Positions 6,653 to 10,200 of a stretch of 10,200 nucleotides of DNA are shown here, piece after piece. The DNA lies in assembly GCA_002346435.1 (NCBI GenBank), contig DDZT01000130.1, forward strand, positions 1 through 10,200, written 5' to 3'. The notes under the pieces are model-generated. The model had not been told where the DNA came from and searched no databases. It saw only the letters and a list, made by a program, of their open reading frames with translations. Numbering within the stretch: position 1 is the stretch's first letter; each line of letters starts with the position of its first letter. Source of the DNA: Anaerolineales bacterium UBA3001 (GTDB taxonomy: Bacteria; Chloroflexota; Anaerolineae; Anaerolineales; UBA11657). A program made the position numbers and the translations under genes.

Positions 6653-8793
6653 ATTGTCAATGGCAGTTTGCGAATTCTTTTACCCGTAGCTGCGAAAATT
6701 GCGTTTGCTAGTGCGGCAGGAATTGGGCCAATAGCTGGTTCACCTACACCCTGAGGTGGACGATCACTGGGTAATAACGTTACTTCCATATCGGGTGCTT
6801 CGTCCATTCTAAGTAAGGGGTAGTCTCCAAAATTACTAGCAGACGGCTTACCGTTTTCGAAGTGAATAGCTTCTTTAAGCGCTGAACCTAAGCCCCAAAT
6901 TATGTTGCCTTGAACCTGATTTGTAGCCCCATCAGGATTTACGACCAGGCCAGCATCCATCACAGCCCATACTTTCGGTACAAGTATGTTGTTATCTACT
7001 ATCTTTACTTGTACTATTTCAGCAATTACAGTTCCATAGTCTCTACAGCAAGCAATGCCCATACCAACTCCGTCACCGGTTTTACCTGGCCATTGAGCCA
7101 TATCTGCCACACGTTCCAGGGCGGTTCGTAATAAATTACCAAATTCACCACTTAAATGATCTAATCGAAACTGTAAAGGGTCTTCATCGGCAAGATGCGC
7201 GAGTTCATCTATAAAGCTTTCGTTAGCAAAAGTGTTGGCAAGCAATCCTAAACCTCTCCAAGAAGATGTGTCTACAGGTAGCTTGGCTCGGTGTGCGTAT
7301 AGAGATAGATTGGGAATAGTGTATACAGGATCTATTCCGCGCGTGGCACCAAAATCAGAACCCGCTATAGAGGCAGCAATTGCGGGAATCTCTGTAAATA
7401 TTACGTCCCCACTAGATTGTCGATGTTCCAGAGCATCAATTTGACCTTTATTGTTTAGTACAGCTTTAAGGCGATGCTTAGTTGGTGGCCTAAATCTATC
7501 AAATAAAAACTCATCTTCACGTGTCCAGCCTACATGTACAGGCAAACCACTTTCTATAGCTAGAATTGCAGCTTCGACGGCACTCTCGGCTCGTTGTCTT
7601 CGTCCAAAACCGCCTCCAAGATGAGTTGGAATTACGTCCACATTGTTTTCGTCTATGCCTATTGCTTTGGCTACCGTACTTCTAGTCTGGCTAGGGAATT
7701 GCGTTGGAGTACGGACATGCATCACACCATCCTCATCCATCTCTGCCAACGATGATTGTGGTTCTAAAGGTGCATTGGACGCCATGGGAGTACTGTATTC
7801 TGAGAGTATCACTGCTTCAGAATTAAGTGCGGAAGAACTGTTGCCGACTCGTTTTAGTTCGGCGGCATTATCAGATGTTGGAGTAAGCAGTGCATTGATA
7901 TCACTGTCATTTATCAGCTTAGGCATAGTCCAGTCTATGTTCATGGATTTGATCGCATCTTGAGCTATTTCGCGTGTCTTAGCAACTACACCAACAAAGT
8001 CATCACGTATTACAAGTGATATGATGTCAGACATGGCTTTAGTTGTTGTATTGTTTACTCGGTCTATCTGTGCACCGGCTACAGGAGGTCTGGCTATAGC
8101 ACCATAATAAGTAGTGGAGTTGCTTGATCTCATGTCGTAGCTGTACATTGGCTGAGCTGTGAGCTTCGAGACCACATCTACCCTTGGCATAGATTGTCCT
8201 ATTAATTTGAATTGCGATATGGATTTTAAGGGCGCATCTTCTTCTGGTGCTTGCCATTCAAGCGATAGCTTGGAGGTATCTTCAAGGGTGATGGTTTTTG
8301 CATTAGATGCGGTAAATACTCCGTTCTCCAAGATAACTTGAGTTTCAAGATGTTCCGCAGCAGCGGTCGATAACATCATGCGATAATTAGCTGCCAATTG
8401 CCGCAATGGTATATATAGCCCACTTATGCTAGCACTTGCAGCTGTCCCAAAACTGTCTACCGGTCCTCTAAGGGTTCCTGCCTGATGTACACGGACGTTA
8501 TCCCAGGGTACTTCCAATTCTTCTGCTGCTAACTGTGCTAGAGCCGTATGTACGCCTTGTCCCATCTCTACCTTGGTCATATGAATGTTGAGCAGGTTGT
8601 CTGCTGTGAATTGGAACCATAATAAGGGGTCATTTCCGATACTTCCTGCGGGTATGCCTCCCTGAGCCAGAAATTTGAATGCCTGTCGTCTTACATATGG
8701 CAACCCAAGCGGAAGACCTACTGCTACTCCACCAGTTAAGGTTCCGAGTCCTATAAGGAACTTACGTCGGGTCAATCTCCAGGTTTTTGTCAT
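6649..8793 (-). CDS. iorB-like: Molybdopterin-binding subunit of an IorB-type (xanthine dehydrogenase family) oxidoreductase, Tat-exported
   Basis: The 714-residue catalytic subunit of a molybdenum hydroxylase that oxidises an N-heteroaromatic or aldehyde substrate with water-derived oxygen. The length is typical of the isoquinoline 1-oxidoreductase beta/aldehyde dehydrogenase group. A twin-arginine signal is plain: T8-R-R-K-F-L13 followed by a Gly/Leu-rich core to about 33, so the folded enzyme should work outside the cytoplasmic membrane. Family marks in order are MGQGV (77-81) with AQLAAEELEV, a hammerhead-like segment around 200-290, the cofactor loop G393-G-G-F-G-R-R399, the SSWRGLG and DPLQFRLDHL region, and the C-terminal GVGEP with the expected catalytic Glu at E685. 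It overlaps iorA by 4 bases upstream and the membrane protein by 4 bases downstream, with no ribosome binding sites, so the three are probably made in fixed ratio. The true substrate is not readable from sequence. Confidence 0.95.
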   Translation of the reverse strand: MTKTWRLTRRKFLIGLGTLTGGVAVGLPLGLPYVRRQAFKFLAQGGIPAGSIGNDPLLWFQFTADNLLNIHMTKVEMGQGVHTALAQLAAEELEVPWDNVRVHQAGTLRGPVDSFGTAASASISGLYIPLRQLAANYRMMLSTAAAEHLETQVILENGVFTASNAKTITLEDTSKLSLEWQAPEEDAPLKSISQFKLIGQSMPRVDVVSKLTAQPMYSYDMRSSNSTTYYGAIARPPVAGAQIDRVNNTTTKAMSDIISLVIRDDFVGVVAKTREIAQDAIKSMNIDWTMPKLINDSDINALLTPTSDNAAELKRVGNSSSALNSEAVILSEYSTPMASNAPLEPQSSLAEMDEDGVMHVRTPTQFPSQTRSTVAKAIGIDENNVDVIPTHLGGGFGRRQRAESAVEAAILAIESGLPVHVGWTREDEFLFDRFRPPTKHRLKAVLNNKGQIDALEHRQSSGDVIFTEIPAIAASIAGSDFGATRGIDPVYTIPNLSLYAHRAKLPVDTSSWRGLGLLANTFANESFIDELAHLADEDPLQFRLDHLSGEFGNLLRTALERVADMAQWPGKTGDGVGMGIACCRDYGTVIAEIVQVKIVDNNILVPKVWAVMDAGLVVNPDGATNQVQGNIIWGLGSALKEAIHFENGKPSASNFGDYPLLRMDEAPDMEVTLLPSDRPPQGVGEPAIGPIPAALANAIFAATGKRIRKLPLTI

Positions 8794-9251
8794 GGCATCA
8801 ACTTGGCAGCCCGTTCAACTGCTAAAGCGATTCTTTGGTAACAACCACACCTACAGTAGTTGCTTTTCATAGCAGATCTGATATCTTCTCGAGAAGGATT
8901 AGGGTCTTTTTCAAGTAGTGCTGTGGCTGACATCATTTGGCCAGACATACACCATCCGCATTGAGGAACTTGTAATTCAATAAATGCTTGCTGTACTGGA
9001 TGCAAATTACCGTTTTCTGCTAGTCCCTCTACAGTACGAATTCTAGCATCTGGGGCTATAGCGCTCACTGGGATTATACAGCTGCGAGTAGGCTGACCAT
9101 TAATATGCACAGTACAAGCGCCACAGAAGCCAGCACCACAACCATAGCGCGTTCCTATTAAACCCAGTTCATCTCTAAGTACCCAGAGAAGTTTTCGGTT
9201 ACTGTCTATTTGATCAATATTGTAGATTTTGTCATTTATGTTGAGTTGCAT
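8790..9251 (-). CDS. iorA-like: [2Fe-2S] subunit of the IorAB-type molybdenum hydroxylase
   Basis: A 153-residue iron-sulfur subunit, of typical length for this family. The N-terminal plant-ferredoxin-like cluster is held by C38, C43, C46 and C58 (CGAGFCGAC...C), and the second, helical-domain cluster by C98, C101, C133 and C135 (QCGWC ... YCRCGCY). All eight ligands are present. It passes electrons from the molybdenum centre in IorB to an outside acceptor. It has no signal peptide, so if the complex is exported it travels with the Tat signal of IorB. The ATG at 9251 gives the normal family N-terminus (MQLNINDK); no clear ribosome binding site precedes it. The stop overlaps the iorB start as ATGA (8790-8793). 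Confidence 0.96.
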   Translation of the reverse strand: MQLNINDKIYNIDQIDSNRKLLWVLRDELGLIGTRYGCGAGFCGACTVHINGQPTRSCIIPVSAIAPDARIRTVEGLAENGNLHPVQQAFIELQVPQCGWCMSGQMMSATALLEKDPNPSREDIRSAMKSNYCRCGCYQRIALAVERAAKLMP

Positions 9252-9391
9252 TCTTAGTTATTTGAGTTTGAATGTTGGAAGATTTATGATGCAGAGTAAA
9301 GCTTAGTGTTGGTTTTCATGATTATCTGAAATGGCTTTACATATATGACTGATCCGAAAAGTTCAGGAATCTTAGTCATTTGTTCGACCAA
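9252..9391. other. 140-base gap upstream of iorA, no gene
   Basis: No coding frame of note and no T-tailed terminator after the 177-residue membrane gene, so read-through into iorA is possible. An imperfect hairpin can be drawn on the minus-strand RNA between ATGACT and AGTCAT arms (9345-9350 and 9374-9379) with GAT/ATC, CC/GG and GAA/TTC inner pairs separated by bulges. No convincing -35/-10 pair for a separate iorA promoter was found. Confidence 0.5.
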
Positions 9392-9925
9392 TCATTGGTA
9401 CATAGATACCCAGACTATAGCATCAATTACTAGGCAGTGGAATGTTATGTAAGCTAGACCTATTACAGCGGCATTCTTGCTTAACTGAGACATTTCAGAT
9501 GTTGATGTATTAGATGTAATTATTGTCAAGGTAAGAAGAGAAAGTCCAGTGATCCACAACGATGACACACTTAGTATCCACCAGTAACTTTCGCCAGTAT
9601 GTATGTATGCAATCAAAGTAGGCATCCAGACAGCTGCAGATGCTAGAAATATTGCAGATAGAACTGAAACAGGGTGTTGGCCTATGATCGAGTTTCTATT
9701 GATGGCTTCCGCACCATTCTTAAACATAGTTATATAACAGAAAGTTAGGTAACCAACTGCTGCAGGTAGCATTGATATGGTGAATATATTTCTAAGCGTT
9801 CCTTGAACACCACCCCATAAGGCTTCGTTATATTCAGGGTAAAATGATAATCCTAAAGCATAGCCGCCGAGTACTAAAATTCCGCCAACTATGTTGACGC
9901 TTAGAAATATGTTTTTAGATGGCAT
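9392..9925 (-). CDS. Five-helix membrane protein of unknown function
   Basis: A 177-residue integral membrane protein with five predicted helices at about 7-28, 47-68, 86-108, 115-137 and 151-173. I do not recognise the family. Possible functional residues in or near helices are H84 (GQHP), H109, the Y114-W-W116 cluster and H163 (ITFHCLVID). The start at 9925 is supported by a GGAG ribosome binding site six bases upstream and a TATAAT box further up. It is the first gene of the minus-strand series that leads, after a 140-base gap, to iorA, iorB and the larger membrane protein. A role with the oxidoreductase is possible but rests only on position. Coding is supported by clean alternation of hydrophobic helices and polar loops. 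Confidence 0.8.
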   Translation of the reverse strand: MPSKNIFLSVNIVGGILVLGGYALGLSFYPEYNEALWGGVQGTLRNIFTISMLPAAVGYLTFCYITMFKNGAEAINRNSIIGQHPVSVLSAIFLASAAVWMPTLIAYIHTGESYWWILSVSSLWITGLSLLTLTIITSNTSTSEMSQLSKNAAVIGLAYITFHCLVIDAIVWVSMYQ

Positions 9926-9930
9926 TCATG

Positions 9931-9935
9931 TCTCC
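9931..9935 (-). promoter_or_regulatory. Ribosome binding site fixing the start at 9925
   Basis: On the minus strand GGAGA stands six bases (from GGAG) before the ATG at 9925. It is the only good Shine-Dalgarno in front of a complete gene in this window. It favours this ATG over the out-of-frame ATG at 9929-9927, which would sit too close. Confidence 0.6.
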
Positions 9936-9967
9936 AATTCAGTCGTATTATTAGAATAGCGACGGGT

Positions 9968-9973
9968 ATTATA
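9968..9973 (-). promoter_or_regulatory. Candidate -10 box for the minus-strand membrane protein/iorAB series
   Basis: The minus strand reads TATAAT (9973-9968), a perfect -10 hexamer, which would give an mRNA leader of roughly 36 bases before the ATG at 9925. The -35 position (around 9996-9991, CTAGCC) does not match consensus, and there is no TGn extension, so the call rests on the hexamer and its spacing to the ribosome binding site. Confidence 0.4.
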
Positions 9974-10011
9974 CGTGTTTTTTGATTATTGGCTAGGCGG
10001 TTGTCGATGAT

Positions 10012-10020
10012 TGATATACA
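10012..10020 (+). promoter_or_regulatory. Possible extended -10 box on the plus strand
   Basis: TGATATACA is a TGn extended -10-like element differing by one base from the lipoprotein promoter at 2176-2184. Transcription from it would start near 10027 and reach the 18-bp hairpin at 10049-10095, giving an RNA of about 70 bases with no obvious coding frame. No good -35 is present. Confidence 0.2.
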
Positions 10021-10048
10021 GCCAAATAGTTGATGAACTTCATTAATT

Positions 10049-10095
10049 AAAAACACAGCCACGGATTTAGTCATAACATCCGTGGCTGTGTTTTT
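10049..10095. terminator. 18-bp perfect hairpin with A5/T5 ends, bidirectional intrinsic terminator
   Basis: AAAAACACAGCCACGGAT (10049-10066) is perfectly complementary to 10078-10095, with an 11-base loop (10067-10077). The GC-rich inner stem and terminal T5 on either strand make a textbook intrinsic terminator in both directions. On the minus strand it lies about 67 bases beyond the stop of the gene entering from the right, which it most likely terminates. No plus-strand gene ends nearby. Confidence 0.85.
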
Positions 10096-10101
10096 GCTCT
10101 C

Positions 10102-10133
10102 TACATATAACTAACAGTTTTTAGTTATATGTA
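10102..10133. terminator. Second, AT-rich hairpin next to the terminator
   Basis: TACATATAACTAA (10102-10114) pairs perfectly with 10121-10133 around a six-base loop (CAGTTT). On the plus strand it is followed after three bases by T6 (10137-10142). On the minus strand it lies between the stop of the right-hand gene and the main terminator, with no T run of its own. It may be a weak helper terminator or an RNA 3'-end stabiliser; its stem is almost entirely A-T. Confidence 0.4.
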
Positions 10134-10161
10134 TGGTTTTTTATCACTTAGGAGTGAATGA

Positions 10162-10200
10162 TTATTCGCTCCAGTACCACTTGTGAATACCGCCGTACCA
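10162..10200 (-). CDS. C-terminal codons of an unidentified minus-strand gene (rest outside window)
   Basis: On the minus strand the edge reads twelve codons, WYGGIHKWYWSE, followed by TAA at 10164-10162. The richness in Trp and Tyr and the two hairpins that follow the stop fit a real gene end. Other frames are also open over so short a stretch, so this is a moderate call. No family can be assigned from twelve residues. Confidence 0.5.
   Translation of the reverse strand, partial: WYGGIHKWYWSE

Noticed and set aside
7643..7963. Plus-strand open frame of 106 codons antisense to iorB
   Set aside because: Shadow of a strongly conserved gene, Ser/Leu/Ala-rich, without start signals or a recognisable domain.
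9345..9379. Bulged hairpin after the 177-residue membrane gene, as terminator or riboswitch
   Set aside because: The stem is broken by several bulges and no T run follows. It resembles no riboswitch class I can recognise.
10158..10200. Plus-strand ATG preceded by AGGAG at the right edge
   Set aside because: The spacing to AGGAG is only three bases, and the opposite strand offers a Trp/Tyr-rich gene end followed by a terminator. Too little sequence remains to support a plus-strand gene.

Overview
The window is a moderately AT-rich (by eye) bacterial segment with dense coding and short intergenic gaps. The gene types are two PfkB-type sugar kinases, a secreted Zn-peptidase-like lipoprotein, and a Tat-exported IorAB-type molybdenum hydroxylase with an unknown membrane partner. 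They suggest a free-living heterotroph. My best guess is an uncultured marine Chloroflexota (SAR202-like Dehalococcoidia), based on general resemblance only and held with low confidence. No tRNA, rRNA, CRISPR array, insertion sequence or phage gene was seen.

Layout, left to right. (1) 2-2040: the 3' end of an unidentified plus-strand gene overlaps by 4 bases a PfkB-family sugar kinase (97-1065). That kinase converges, with only 3 bases between, on a second, paralogous PfkB kinase (1069-2040, minus). (2) 2041-2190: a divergent control region with a strong extended -10 box seven bases before the next start codon, and a small inverted repeat. (3) 2191-5622: an 1143-residue lipoprotein made of a PsbP-like N-terminal domain, two tandem copies of a roughly 275-residue Cys-rich module (each with an EF-hand/TSP3-like Asp loop and an EExxH motif), and a C-terminal HExxH...EEG gluzincin-like peptidase domain. 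It contains a G8T7 homopolymer tract. (4) 5648-9925, all minus strand: a five-helix membrane protein of unknown function, then iorA-like [2Fe-2S] subunit, iorB-like molybdopterin subunit and a ten-helix His-containing membrane protein. The last three are joined by 4-base ATGA overlaps. (5) 9926-10200: a promoter for the minus-strand group, two adjacent perfect hairpins (one an 18-bp terminator-like palindrome), and the last codons of a further minus-strand gene running off the window.

How the genes work together. IorA and IorB should form an exported hydroxylase or aldehyde oxidoreductase: the Tat signal is on IorB, and IorA would be carried along. No FAD subunit or cytochrome c is encoded here, so the translationally coupled membrane protein is the natural candidate for membrane anchor and electron acceptor. 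The two kinases probably phosphorylate related sugars or nucleosides, but their substrates cannot be read from sequence. The lipoprotein stands alone as its own transcription unit and is probably leaderless.
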